Shown piece by piece: positions 32,600 to 43,840 of a DNA stretch of 64,000 bases. How positions within the stretch are numbered: position 1 is the first letter of the stretch; each line of letters begins with the position of its first letter. The DNA is from Entophlyctis helioformis (Eukaryota > Chytridiomycota > Chytridiomycetes > Chytridiales > Chytriomycetaceae): positions 1 to 64,000 of the forward strand of contig JAHLKH010000114.1 in NCBI GenBank assembly GCA_025526915.1, in the 5' to 3' direction. The translations under genes were made by a program, and so were the position numbers. Below the pieces are notes generated by a model. That model was not told the origin of the DNA, ran no database searches, and saw nothing but the letters and a program-made list of their open reading frames with translations.

Positions 32600-33987
32600 T
32601 CAGGGACTACGCAGAACCAGCCGACGCAGGGAGCGTGGATCCGTATCCGGCAGACGAGTACCGCACAGCGGCCTTGTTTCTGCGGTACGTTTCGCGAGAC
32701 GCAGGCCAACGAGCGTGCTGGCAATAAGCACCCAAAAGACAATGTACATGGAGATGGTCGAGATGGTGGCGTTGTTGCGCCAGCCGAGCAGCGACGAAAA
32801 GATGCCCCAGCCGCCCTCGGCCTTGTTCTCGGGCGAGCAGCAGTCCAAGTGCCACACGTTGCGACGCGGGTCGAATGCACCAGTGCCGACATCGTCCGCC
32901 TCGAGGTTGATGGCCGCCGACCACACGTAGTCCTCGAGGTTGCCGATACCGCGGACAAGCAGGCCGTCGGCAATGAGTAGGAGGAAGCACGCAGCAACGA
33001 CAAAGAAGTAGTGGAAGTTGAGACGCGAGCCCGAGAAGTGGAGAGCAACACCAATGAGTGCGCCGAGCGCGATGCCCGTGAGGGCGGCAATGGGGATCGC
33101 AGACGGCTCCTCGCCGAGAGAGACGCCGCCAATGAACACGACGGCCTCGAGACCCTCGCGGAGCATGGTGATGAACGGCAGCCAGAACAGCGCAGCAAGC
33201 GGGCTCTTGATGGCGTCGGCCTGGGTCTCGTCGAGATCCGAATCCGTCGAGTCGTCACCCGACGCAGAGCCGGAAGCGGAAGCCGTTGCGTCGGGGCTGC
33301 TTCCGGGAGCGAAGAGCGCGACATCGGAACCGATGGCTGACGTGGCGCCGGAAACGGACGAGCCATCGCCTTGAGGACAAGCACATTGGCGGGCAAAGGG
33401 CCAGAGACGATGCGCCGGCAGACGATGCGCCAGCGGCGGCGTGGTGGTCGGCGAGACTGTCGGCGTGTGCAACAATAGGAACCGTCTCAGAGTCGCGGAC
33501 GATGTTGGCGTTGAACTGCTTGGACAGCTTGGTCTGGTACTTTTCGTACAGCCGGGATCCCTTGAGCATGGCGAGGGCCGTGGCAGCGACCATGAGCGAG
33601 GCGACGATGCTGAAGATGCCCTCCCACAGGAGCTCGGCCTTGGCCCACAGGTTGACGGCGTAGGTGTACCAAAAGTACAGAACGACGGCGCCGACGGCCA
33701 GCGACAGGAACAGGCCGGCCAGCGTGCCCAGGACGACCTGGCGGTAGAGGGCCTTGGCCATGGACGCAAACTGCGGCGAAGTGGCCGACAGCTTGGCGAT
33801 GAGCGTCACCAGCACCGAGATGATGATGGCGGCCTCGATGGCCTCGCTGGCGGTGGACGGTTCGGCAGCGTCAATAGGCGTCATTAGGCGTCAGTGATGC
33901 GAGGCCGCAAGGACGCAGGGCAGCCAGGCAGCCAGGCACATACCGGAAGATCACAAAGAAGATGGGGACAGAAAAGTACGACGGCAT
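32600..33987 (-). CDS. FTR1: High-affinity iron permease Ftr1
   Basis: Exon 1 at 33987-33944 encodes MPSYFSVPIFFVIF plus two bases of Arg. After a 97-bp intron (33943-33847) exon 2 continues with E-A-I-E-A-A-I-I-I-S, so the intron splits the Arg codon of the first iron-binding R-E-x-x-E motif. The second motif, REGLE, occurs near residue 220 (FITMLREGLEAVVFIGG). About seven hydrophobic helices are present. A Ser/Asp/Ala-rich loop lies near residues 155-205, and the frame slips once inside it, near 33,370-33,400. Total about 430 residues. Ftr1 moves Fe3+ across the plasma membrane after oxidation by its partner Fet3, whose gene diverges from the same promoter. A second short intron at the slip cannot be excluded. 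Confidence 0.9.
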
Positions 33988-34254
33988 GCTGGCTGAGCGG
34001 GCTGTCTGGATGTCTGTACGGGAAGGCTGAGCTGGGCAGGCTTGGCTGGGCAGGCTGTTCGGCAAGGCTAGTTGAGTGACAGTCCAAGTCCACAAGATCG
34101 AAGAAAACTCGGCCTTGTGCTGAAACATCACGCAAACATCACGCGGTTGTGATTGTTCCGGGCAGCGGCGAGCGTGTGACTGCGCAGATCGGGCCGACCC
34201 TCACGGCTCGCAGCATGCGTGCGTGCGTGCGTGCGTGTGTGCGTGCGTGCGGTG

Positions 34255-34305
<51 letters not shown>

Positions 34306-34455
34306 TCGGGCATCAACATGTCTGTCCGTCTGCACGTCTGCCCGCCTCCACGATGACTGGCGTGGCGGGAGTGCCACGCTTCGGCGGACTGACGCGCAGC
34401 CAACACGAAAACCGGGCTTTCCGATGCCACCAACAACCGGAACGAACCCGCCGCC
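33988..34455. promoter_or_regulatory. Shared FTR1/FET3 divergent promoter with (GTGC)n tract
   Basis: 468 bp between the two ATGs. It contains a GGCAGGCTTGGCTGGGCAGG-type direct repeat at about 34,030-34,065 and a long GTGC tract at 34215-34306. No HGATAR iron-repressor site was found by eye. Co-regulation by iron is expected from family knowledge, not shown. Confidence 0.6.
34215..34306. repeat. (GTGC)n tract in the FTR1/FET3 promoter
   Basis: About 90 bp of GTGC/GTGT units, an alternating purine-pyrimidine sequence interrupted once near 34,250. Confidence 0.95.
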
Positions 34456-36357
34456 ATGCTCGCTCTGCTGGTCCCGCTGGCCGCCCTGGCCGCCTCTGCG
34501 TCGGCCGCCGTCGTCACCGTCAACTGGAACATCACATACGTCGCCAACGTCAACCCAGACGGCCTGTATCCGCGCCGTGCCATTGGCGTCAACGGCGTGT
34601 GGCCGCCGCCGGCGCTCGAGGCCACGCTCGGCGACACGCTGGTCATCAACGTGCGCAACAGCCTCGACATCGTCACGGATCTGCATGCGCACGGCCTTTA
34701 CCAGAACGGCACCACCTACTACGACGGTGCGGCCGGTGTCACCGAGTGCGGCATCGTGCCTGGCACGTCGTTCACGTACGAAATCCCCATCCAGCAGACC
34801 GGCACCTATTGGATCCACGGCCACCGCTACGGCCAGTACGTCGACGGTCTGCGTGCACCGCTGATCCTGCACCCGCCTGCAGCGCAGCGCAACCGGACGG
34901 CGTCGGGCATTCCGTTTGACGGCGAGCTTGTGGTCTCGGTCTCTGGTGAGTAGCGCTGCTGTGGTCGCTGTTGTGCCTCTGTTTGTTGCTGTCCTTGCAC
35001 GCCATGGACTTGCGCCAACGCCACTGACTGACGCTGACCGATCCGTCCCGGCCATGCCTCGCCTGCACAGACTGGTACCACCAGGAGCACAAGCCGCTCA
35101 ACGACTTCTTCCTGTCCATCTTCAACCCGACCGGCAAGGAGCCCGTGCCCGAGTCTGGCCTCATCAACCACCAGGCGAACGCAGTTCTGTCTGTGCTGCC
35201 CGGCAAGACGTACCTGGTGCGCGTCATCTGCATGTCGGCCATTGCGACGTTCAACTTTTACATCGATGACCACGAGATGACGCTTGTCGAGGTCGACGGC
35301 GAGGACATCAAGCCCGTCGTGGCCCCCATCTTCCCGATCGCCTCTGCGCAGCGCTACGCCTTCCTCATCACGACCAAGAACACGACCAACTTCAACTACC
35401 GCATCCACGCCGACATGGACACGGCCATGTTTGACTCGCTGCCTCCTACACTCAACACTCGCGTCAACGGCACGCTGCAGTATGCACCGTCGGCACCGCT
35501 CTTCGAGTCCAAGGCCGAAGTGCCCGACGTGATGCTCTTTGACGAGACGGTGTTTGAGCCTGTTGTTCCGATCCCGGCATACCCGGTTGCGGCGTCGCAC
35601 ACCTACGGCGTCACGTTCGAGGTCTTTGAGGACGGCGTCAACCACGGCACGTTCAACCGCACGATCTACAAGGCCGGCCTTGTGCCCGCCATGTACACGG
35701 CCATGACTATGGGCGAGCTGGCTACCAACCCCGCCGTGTACGGCCCCAACCACCCGACGATCGTCACGGGCCACCTGCAGGGCATCCAGATTGTCATCAA
35801 CAACGAGGACACTGGCCGCCACCCGTTCCATCTCCACGGCCACAAGTTCCAGCTGGTGTCGCTCGTTGCCGACGCTCCCTTTGACCCGACCAACACCACG
35901 TACATGGACTCGCTCAACGCCGTTGCCAACCCGTCGCGCCGTGACACGGTTGCCATCCCCGGCGGCGGCCACGCTGTTCTGCGCTTCATGGCCGACAACC
36001 CCGGCGCGTGGCTGTTCCATTGCCACGTCGAGTGGCATCTGGAGGCCGGTCTTGCAGCCGTCATCATCGAGGCACCTCTCGAGATGCAGAAGAAGATCAA
36101 GATCCCCAAGCAGACGACCGACCATGCCTTGCGCTTGGCCAGAAGATCTCGGGCAACGCGGCTGGCTTCAACGACGCCACGACTTTCCCGGCCAGTCGGT
36201 CATCCAGCTGTACCCCGAGGGCTTCAAGCTCAAGGGGATACTGGCGCTGATCGCGTGCATTGTGTCGGCGATTGCCGGCATGGCCTCTGTGGTGTGGTAC
36301 GCCAATGGCGAGTTGTCCGCCCATCACCATCATCACCACCACCACCGGGCCGACTGA
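34456..36357 (+). CDS. FET3: Multicopper ferroxidase Fet3
   Basis: Exons 34456-34945 and 35071-36357, about 590 residues. A signal peptide (MLALLVPLAALAASASAAVV) leads into three cupredoxin domains. All copper motifs are present: HAHG (about 77-80), WIHGH (about 118-122), HPFHLHGHKF (about 414) and HCHVEWHLEAGL (about 480), with Leu in the axial type-1 position. A single C-terminal membrane helix (LIACIVSAIAGMASVVWY) gives the type I topology of Fet3, followed by a short tail with a run of eight His. It oxidises Fe2+ to Fe3+ for Ftr1. The frame slips by one base near 36,115 and again near 36,190 (a CCGGCC site). Between and beyond the slips ALGQKISGNAAGFNDAT and SVIQLYPEGFKLKG continue the family pattern. 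Confidence 0.92.
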
Positions 36358-36405
36358 GTCTCGCTTGGAATGGTCCGCTCCGCATCCACTTGGCCGTGAA
36401 TTAAG

Positions 36406-38119
36406 ATGGATGATCGCCGCGTGTTTCCTCGTTCATCGTCAGATGGCGGGCGGCGTTTTAGTGCGGGAAGGCAGCTCAAGCAGCAAGCGCCGAGAGGCCA
36501 CTGCGTCGTGCTGGGTGCAGGCGTCGTGGGTCTGACGACCGCGCTTGTTCTCGTGCGGCAGGGCTGGTTGGTACGCAAGCAAGCCGCCGCCACCATCGCC
36601 GCCACCGCTCTGCACACGCTTGCCAGCCGGCCGTGTCGCTGACACCGCACGACAGGTCACCGTCATCGCACAAGCGTTTCCGTTTGCCTATGACAAGCAC
36701 GATCCGCTGTATGCGTCACCGAAAGCCGGTGCCCACTGGTGCTCGTTTGCCGATAAGGACGACCTCAGGCTGCAACGCAAGTGTACCGCTGTATGCATCC
36801 ACCTGGCCCGCCGTCGCCTGAGCTGACACTCGACCCCAGGTCTGGAGCTCGACACGTTCAAGATCCTGATGGCCATGGTGGACAGCGACCCGGACTCGCC
36901 CGTGATGTGTGCACCGTCGCTGCTGTACTACAAGCGCAAGCCGGCCGACTGGTCCGAGCCGTGGTTCGCTCGGCACGTCCCCGATGTAACGACGCCATGC
37001 CAGACATGCGGCTGACCGTGCCTGTGCCAACCGCCAACGCAGACTAACACGCCATGTGTGGCTCGGTTGCCATGCCCCCAGTACCACGAACTCGACAAGA
37101 GCGAGATCCCGCCAGGCTACGAGTTTGGCATCTCGCACACGACCGTGTGCATGTCGGTGCCCCAGTACCTGGCCCGCCTGGTCGACATGCTGCGGTCATC
37201 TGGCCGCGCGCAGTTTGTGCAGAAACACATTGGCATGTGGACGAAGGTGTCGCGTATGTCCCACAAGGACCCGCACGGCCGTCGTGGTCAACTGCCTGGG
37301 ACTTGGCGCGCGCGATGTCGGCGGTGTGCGCGATGCGCGCATGGTGCCGGTGCGTGGGCAGATTGCCGTTGTCATGGGAGATGGCATCGGCCCGTCCAAG
37401 ACCGGCTTCACGTATGCAGCAGGCGTTGTTGACGACGGTACGTCATGGAGCAGGCACCAGCACATGTGTGTGCTTTGATCCGCAGACTCACATGGGTGTA
37501 GGTAACGGCCTGACAACGGCCGAGGCGACGTATGTGATTCCGCGCAAGGACGGATCGTGCGTGCTCGGCGGCACGTTTATTGTGGGCGACGAAGACATGG
37601 ACATGCGCGACGAGACGTTCATGGGGTTCGTGGCGCGGTGTGCGAGCATTGATGAGCAAGTGCAGCAGTGGAGACCAAGTACCAGCTGCCCATGTATGGC
37701 CGCGGCGGCGTCATTTCGCATTCAGTGGGACTACGACCGGCACGCGAGGGCGGCGTGCGCATCGAGGCCGAGATCCGAGGTGGGCATGGATCGCCAACGC
37801 CATGCGCAGGGGCTGGGACTGACTGCAAGCGTCCATGTGTGTGCATGCGCAGATGTGGCGGCCGGACCGTGGTGCTTGCGCACAACTACGGGCACGGATC
37901 GTATGGTGAGTCCGTGGGCATGCAGGTGGCAGCTGGTAGTGCGATCGGCATGTGGGCTGATGCGCATCAACAGGCTTCCAGACGTCGTGGGGGTCTGCGA
38001 TCGAGGCGATGCGTGTGGTGGAAGGCGCTCTGCTGCAGGTCGACCTGGCCGGGCCTCGCACCGCTCCTTCTGCTGCCAGCACTCCCCTCTCCCTCTGCAA
38101 AACTGTGATCGTCCATTAA
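36406..38119 (+). CDS. D-amino-acid oxidase (FAD-dependent), frame broken
   Basis: Exons are about 36406-36570, 36656-36782, 36840-36985, 37082-37440, 37503-37790, 37858-37904 and 37973-38119, roughly 400 residues. The Rossmann motif VVLGAGVVGLTTALVL is at residues 33-48. Other family marks are SPKAGAHWCSF, VVVNCLGLGARDVGG, VRGQIAVV, TYVIPRKDGSCVLGGTF and the C-terminal AHNYGHGSYG...SWGSAIEAM. The enzyme deaminates D-amino acids to oxo-acids with H2O2, normally in peroxisomes, but the end VIVH lacks an SKL-type signal. Single-base deletions are evident near 37,226 (GGC/CATG), 37,275 and 37,667, and the phase at the 37,858 junction is off. It starts 49 bp after the FET3 stop. D-aspartate oxidase is an alternative. 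Confidence 0.82.
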
Positions 38120-38153
38120 ACGACTGTTTCTCCGCAAACGTACAACTGTGCGG

Positions 38154-38944
38154 ATGAGCGACAACCAGCAGCAGCAGCAGGCACGGCGCACGGCATCCGT
38201 GCAGCGCAAGACGGCCGAGACGGACGTCTCCATCGAGCTCACGCTGCTCGACGTGCACGAGTACGACGCCCAGGCCATCTCCATCTCCAGCGGCATCGGG
38301 TTCCTTGACCATGTACGTCAGCCGTGCGTCGCTGTGCACACAACGACCCTCACACTCTGCTCCGCCCCCGACACCAACAGATGCTGCACGCTCTCGCCAA
38401 ACACGCCAAATGGAGCCTGACGCTGACGTGCCAGGGCGACACGCACATCGACGACCACCACACCGTCGAAGACATTGGCCTGACGCTCGGCCGCGCCTTC
38501 AAGCAGGCGCTCACCGCCCGCAGCGGGTCGCTCGCCGGCATCCGCCGCTTCGCCCATGCCTACGCACCGCTCGACGAGGCGCTCACCCGCGCCGTTGTCG
38601 ACATCTCGGGCCGCCCGTCGGCGCACATTGACCTCGGCCTCAAGCGCGAGAAGCTCGGCGCGCTCAGCTGCGAGATGATCCCACACTTTTTCGAGAGCTT
38701 TGCCGGGACGGCCGGCATGACGCTGCACGTCGATGTTCTCAAGGGGTTCAATGACCACCACCGGTGAGGGCCGTTTGCATTGCAGTGCTTTCTTGTCTGT
38801 GTGCTTGGCGTGCGCTGATGCGCTGATCGCTTGGATTGCAGGAGCGAGTCGGCGTTCAAGGCCACGGCGATTGCCTTGCGCGAGGCCGTGTCGTACTCGG
38901 GCGGCTCTGACGTTCCCAGCACTAAGGGCACGCTTACTGAATGA
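38154..38944 (+). CDS. HIS3: Imidazoleglycerol-phosphate dehydratase (histidine biosynthesis)
   Basis: Exons 38154-38312, 38381-38763 and 38842-38944, in phase, 214 residues (yeast His3 has 220). It catalyses the sixth step of histidine synthesis, imidazole-glycerol phosphate to imidazole-acetol phosphate. Both Mn2+ signature regions are intact: [14 protein letters not shown] across the first splice site and [11 protein letters not shown]. The second-half motifs are [13 protein letters not shown] (across the second splice site) and DVPSTKG at the end. The start [20 protein letters not shown] is 35 bp after the D-amino-acid-oxidase stop, so the promoter must lie within the upstream gene. No frame breaks. 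Confidence 0.97.
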
Positions 38945-39164
38945 GATCTCGCCTTCCTCACTCCGTCCCCTAGCAATACACTCTCTTGTAAACCGTGCTG
39001 GCGATTCAGACCCACTGCGCGAGGCGCATTCTCATGACAGCCATACACGCGAATAGATATACTTTTGACTGGATTGTATTGAGACAAGAAGAGATGGGCC
39101 CTGCAACTGGAGAAAAAAGAGAGTGTGGAATAACAAAATATTTGCCGAGTCCAAGCGAATCCCA

Positions 39165-42100
39165 CTAGTGCTTGGGTCCCGAGGTTGTGCTGGCACGCGC
39201 CTGGCGCTGGGCAGCCATGCGGTTGCGGCGGATCTGGTTAAAGTCGACCATCTGCACGGTGGAGTAGTCGACGCGGCCAGAGCGGCCACGGAAGGCGTTG
39301 ACGACCCACAAAGCGCGGAAGAGGTCGCGGAGGGTGCCCCAGATGCCAGAAGGTGCGGTGGCAATGGTGTTGGTGGAGCCGGCAGTGGCCGAGAACTCGG
39401 ACGAGAGAGCAGGGCCCGAAGTGACGGCGGGGAGCGTGGTCTTGTCCGACTTGCCATCCTTGATGGGGAGGTCAACGGCAGTGGCACCCATGTCTGCAGG
39501 GGGCTGGCCGCGAACCTCCTGCGACTCGCTGAACATCCAGGCGGGCAGGGGGAAGTCGGGGAGGATGCGGACGAGGAAGCCAACGGGGAACGAGCCGAGA
39601 CCAATGGCAACCGAGAGAGCCCAGTGAGCGATCGTGAGGCCGGAGGGGTCCGTCTTGAAGATGACACCAGCAAACTGGACAATGATGGTCTGGCCAAGGA
39701 TCATGATGAACAGGATAAAGAGGAACGTCGGGTTGGAGAAGAAGCCCTTGAAGACGTTGAGGTCGCGCGAGATGGAGCGGCAGTTGATCTGGTTGAAGAC
39801 CTGGCAGAAGACGTAGGCGTTGAAGATGATCGTGGCAGTGACAATGTCGACACCAGACTCCTTGTACGAGGCGGGGTCGCGGGCCGGGTCGCCGAACCAC
39901 TTGGGGCCCTGGAAGAAGAGAACGAGGACAGCGCCAATCTGGTAGATGGCCTGGCCGACAATCATCTTGAACATGTTGGGCGAGATGATCGTCTCGAAGC
40001 GGCTGGCCGGCTTGCGGTCAAGGAGGCCAGGCGCAGGGGGGTCGGTGGCGAGGGCAAGAGCGGCAAACGTGTCCATGATGAGGTTGATCCAGAGCAGCTG
40101 AACGGCAGACAGAGCAGAGACCATGGTCTTGGGGCCGGCGACGGTGGTGTAGAAGGCGGTGGTGATGGCAATCAGGACGGCCGACACGTTGACAGTGAGC
40201 TGGAACTGCAGGAACTTGCGGATCGAGTCGTACACACAGCGACCCCACACGACGGCCTTGACGAGCGACGCAAAGTTGTCGTCCATGAGCACAATGTCGG
40301 ACGCCTCCTTGGCGACCTCGGTACCGGCAATGCCCATGGCGAAGCCGACATCGGCAGCAGTCAGCGCAGGCGCGTCGTTGGTGCCGTCACCGGTAACAGC
40401 AACAGTCTGGCCCAGACGCTTGAGGTTGTTGACGAGAATCTGCTTGTCGAGCGGCGACGAGCGGGCAAGAACCTGGAGACGCGGGAGGATCTCGTCCATC
40501 TGGTCCTGCGTGAGCGTGCGGAACTTGGGGCCCTCCATGGCGATACCGTCGGCAGACAGGATACCACAGCCACGCGCAATGGCCTTGGCGGTCGCCAGGT
40601 TGTCACCAGTGACCATGCGGACAACCACGCCGGCCTTCTGGCACGACGCGACGGCGTCAGGGACCTCGGGACGGAGCGGGTCGAGAATGCCAACCAGACC
40701 AACAAAGATCAGGCTGTCGTCGTCGGGGATCTTGTCGTCGGCCTTGGCATCGGCGTCAATGGTGGAGCTCGAGGCCTTGACCGTGTTGGGGAGAGGGCGG
40801 ATAGAGATACCAATGGTGCGGAGAGCGTTGTTGGCGTACGTGTCAATGGTCTGCTCAAAGTAGGCGCGGACATCGGCAGTGAGGGGCTGCACGCGGCCGG
40901 TGGCGTCAATGTAGCGGTCGCAGATGCCGAGGATGATCTCCGAGGCACCCTTGGCGCAGATCCAGTCCTTGGTCGTGGCCGACGCAGGCGAGATCTCATC
41001 GGCATTGAGGCCGAGCGAAGCCTCGAGAGCACGGTCGATGGGGGCGCGGACAATGCACGACATGCGCTTGCGCTCAGACGAGAACGGCTCAATGGCAGTG
41101 AGCTCCGACGAGGCGCGGTCCTTGACGTAGTCGAAACCAATAAGACGGGTCATGTTGAGGATAGCCACCTCGGTCTTGGAGCCCTTGAAGTTGATCTTGC
41201 CGTCCTTGTCGACCAGCTCCTCGGCAGTCGAGTTGACGTTGAGGGTGAGAGCAAGCAGACCAAGCAGACGCTCGGCGAGCGACGCGTCCTTGTGCACCGA
41301 CGAGAGGTTGGCAATGACGTTGGCCCTGAGGGCATCGGGGACGTCCTTTTGCACAAAGGGGGTCTTGAAGAGGACACCCTCGACGACGGTCATCTGGTTC
41401 ATGGTGAGCGTGCCCGTCTTGTCCGAGCAAATGGTGGTGGCGTTGCCCATGGTCTCGCAAGCAGACAGGTGGCGCACGAGGTTGTTGTCCTTGAGCATCT
41501 TGACGGTGGCGTGGGCAAGCGAGAGCGTGACGGCGAGCGGCAGGCCCTCGGGCACGGCGACGACGACAATGGTGATGGTCAGGATGAGGAGGGCAATGAT
41601 GTCCTGCGAGAGCTGGAACGAGTCGCGGGTCGACGGAGGCGTGACGATGAAGTAGGCAGCGAGCAGGATGCACGTGACGGAGATGGCGGCAATCATGGCG
41701 AACTTGGCAATGAAGTCTGCGATCTTGCCGAGCTTGGCCTGCAGGGGCGTCTCCTCGGGCTCGACGTCGAGGGCAGCGAGCGAGCGGCCGTTCATCGAGT
41801 TGATGCCGGTGGCAATGAGCATCATCTTGCCGACACCGTTGACGACCTTGGTGCCCGAGAGCAGGAACGGGTCGTGCACCAGGTCCTTCTCGATCGAGAT
41901 GGGCTCGCCGGTGAGCGACGACTCGTCCGTCTGGATGTTGAAGCCCTGGATGAGGACACCGTCGGCGGGGATGACGTCGCCGGTCTGGAGCAGGCAGACG
42001 TCACCGACGAGGAGCGACGCGGTGGGGACCTCCATGGTCTCGCCGTTGCGCACGACACGGAACTCGGACAGCGATTTTGAAAAGTCGGACAGCGCGCGGA

Positions 42101-42806
42101 ACTGGGCCTGCTTGCGGTAGTCGGACACGGAGCCGACCAGGACGACAATGAGCACGGCCATGACGATGGCACCGCCGTCGATGAGGGCGAGCTGGTCGCG
42201 CTTGCCGACGGGGGCGAACCACAGCTTGTAGATACCGATGCCCATCTCGGCGGCGGCGGCAAAGCACAGCACGATCAGCGTCTTGTCCTGCAGCGCCTCC
42301 CACATGAACTGGAAGATGTTCTTGAGCACGGGCTCGGGCAGCGAGTTGTTGGAGTAGAAGGCTCTGCGCTCATCCTGGCCGTCGTTGTCGCCCTATTGGT
42401 TGTTGTTGTTGCGGTGGATATTGTGGTGATGGTGGAGAAATGGTGGTCAGAGCGTGTCAGTGGGATTTTTGTGGACGGCAGATGTGCAGCCCGCGCCTTG
42501 GCAAAAGTGGTGCTGTGGCTTGGCTGGCTGGCCAGATGACTGTGTGCGAAGAGGATGCCGCAGCGGCGTCAAGGGCGGAAGGCGCCGAGGGGGAAGGCGC
42601 TGGCAGCAGGCGGTCGCTTACGCCAGTGATAGCGACAGTGACTGCGACTACCGCTGGGGTGTCTCACGCCGCCGCCAGTGGGTTTCCATCGCACTTGGCA
42701 ACAGCCAGCCAGACAGACCCACGCACAGACAGACCCACGCACAGCCAGGCACAAACAAACAAAGGGGCAGGCAGAGAGGCAGGCAGGCAGAGAGGCAGGC
42801 AGGCAG

Positions 42807-42853
<47 letters not shown>

Positions 42854-43205
42854 AGACAGCAGGCCGTACCTTGGCGATAGTCAGACCGTTGACAATGTCT
42901 GCGTCGAGGGCCTTGGCAATGCCCGCGGTGCCGCCGAGCTCGGTGTACAGCGCGGGGTTCTTGGGATCGACGAGGCCCAGAATCTCGTCGGGCGTGAGCT
43001 TGAAGCGGTCCGACTTGGGGTGTGCAACGGCCGCCACTTGGCTGTTGTTGTTGTTTGCGGAGGTCTCGGCCATGGCTGCAGGTGGGAACAGGACGACGGA
43101 GACGGGGTGGGGCTGCTGGGGTGCGGCGGCGTCTGCGGGGTCTGCGGGTGCGTCTGCGTTGGCGTTGGGGATGGAGGGCGAAATGGGCGGGCGGCTGCTG
43201 GCCAT
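39165..43205 (-). CDS. PMC1: Plasma-membrane/vacuolar-type Ca2+-ATPase (P2B, Pmc1-like)
   Basis: Exon 1 at 43205-42870 and a 3.2-kb exon 2 at 42392-39165, phase 0, 1187 residues. P-type marks: PEGLP in M4 (near 391), phosphorylation site CSDKTGTLTMNQ (Asp near 435), TGDGTNDAPAL (near 778), TGE-type actuator motif SSLTGEPISIEKD. Ten membrane helices fit. It pumps Ca2+ out of the cytosol. The C-terminus has LRDLFRALWVVNAFRGRSG, amphipathic and basic, resembling the calmodulin-binding autoinhibitor of animal PMCAs (…VVNAFRSS). Fungal Pmc1 usually carries regulation at the N-terminus, so this tail is notable. An alternative start at 43073 (MAETSANNNNSQ) gives 1143 residues. The 477-bp intron holds a GGCA minisatellite. 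No frame breaks. Confidence 0.94.
42766..42852. repeat. (GGCA)n minisatellite in the Ca2+-ATPase intron
   Basis: About 85 bp of GGCA units with a few GAGA interruptions, ending about 18 bp from the 5' splice site of the intron at 42393-42869. On the transcript it reads (UGCC)n. Confidence 0.95.
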
Positions 43206-43840
43206 TTGAAGGGGAAACGGGCGTGGAGTGGCTCGCCGGTGCTTGGCTGCCCACCGTGCAAATTTGGCCCATGAAACACCGCGTGGATTAGTCCGCACGC
43301 TTGGCTGCTGGGGCACCGCCCGCGTGACTCGGGCTGCGCTGGGCGGAAATCCCAGCACACAGGCATCCACTGGGCACACGCTTGGCAGCCGCTTGGCGGT
43401 CGCTGGGCACACTTGGCACTCGCTGGCTGGACGCCTGCTTGGCTGGACACCCGCTGGGTACCCGCTTGGCACCGAAAGTCGCTGTGCACGCCGGCCCACT
43501 CATCCAGGCTGCGCCTCTGCCGCTATCTCGCTGTTTGTCCGACACCCGCTCGTCTACGCCCAAGCGGCCCCCGGGCCATGTAGTCATCCAAACACACTTC
43601 TGCTTGACCCTGTGTGCACCGTGTGTACACACTGCAAAAATGACTCCCGATCCGCTTGGCCACTGCGCCCCTGTTCCGCCATCGCCACAACCGCTTGTCG
43701 CTGCTGCCATCATCCATGCCCTCGATCTGGCCATCCATCCCAGCGTCTCCTTATCGACCAGGCTGCCTTGCACTTTGTAGCCAGTCTGTCGCTTTCGACT
43801 GGGCAACGGCAGGTACGGTACACTACAATTCATTAAGCGT
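43206..43840. other. Intergenic with degenerate GCTTGGCAC repeat
   Basis: 635 bp upstream of the Ca2+-ATPase and downstream of ABCC copy 2. At about 43,310-43,485 a degenerate 9-15 bp unit (CGCTTGGCAC / CGCTGGGCAC) recurs about ten times. No gene seen. Confidence 0.6.

Noticed and set aside
33360..33410. Second short intron in FTR1 at the Ser/Ala-rich loop
   Set aside because: No convincing GT/AG pair restores the frame, and a one-base slip is simpler given the same pattern in neighbouring genes.
39123..42080. 985-codon plus-strand open frame
   Set aside because: Antisense shadow of the Ca2+-ATPase, whose minus-strand frame carries all P-type motifs. The plus product is a compositionally odd Glu/Asp/Gly/Arg protein with no domains.
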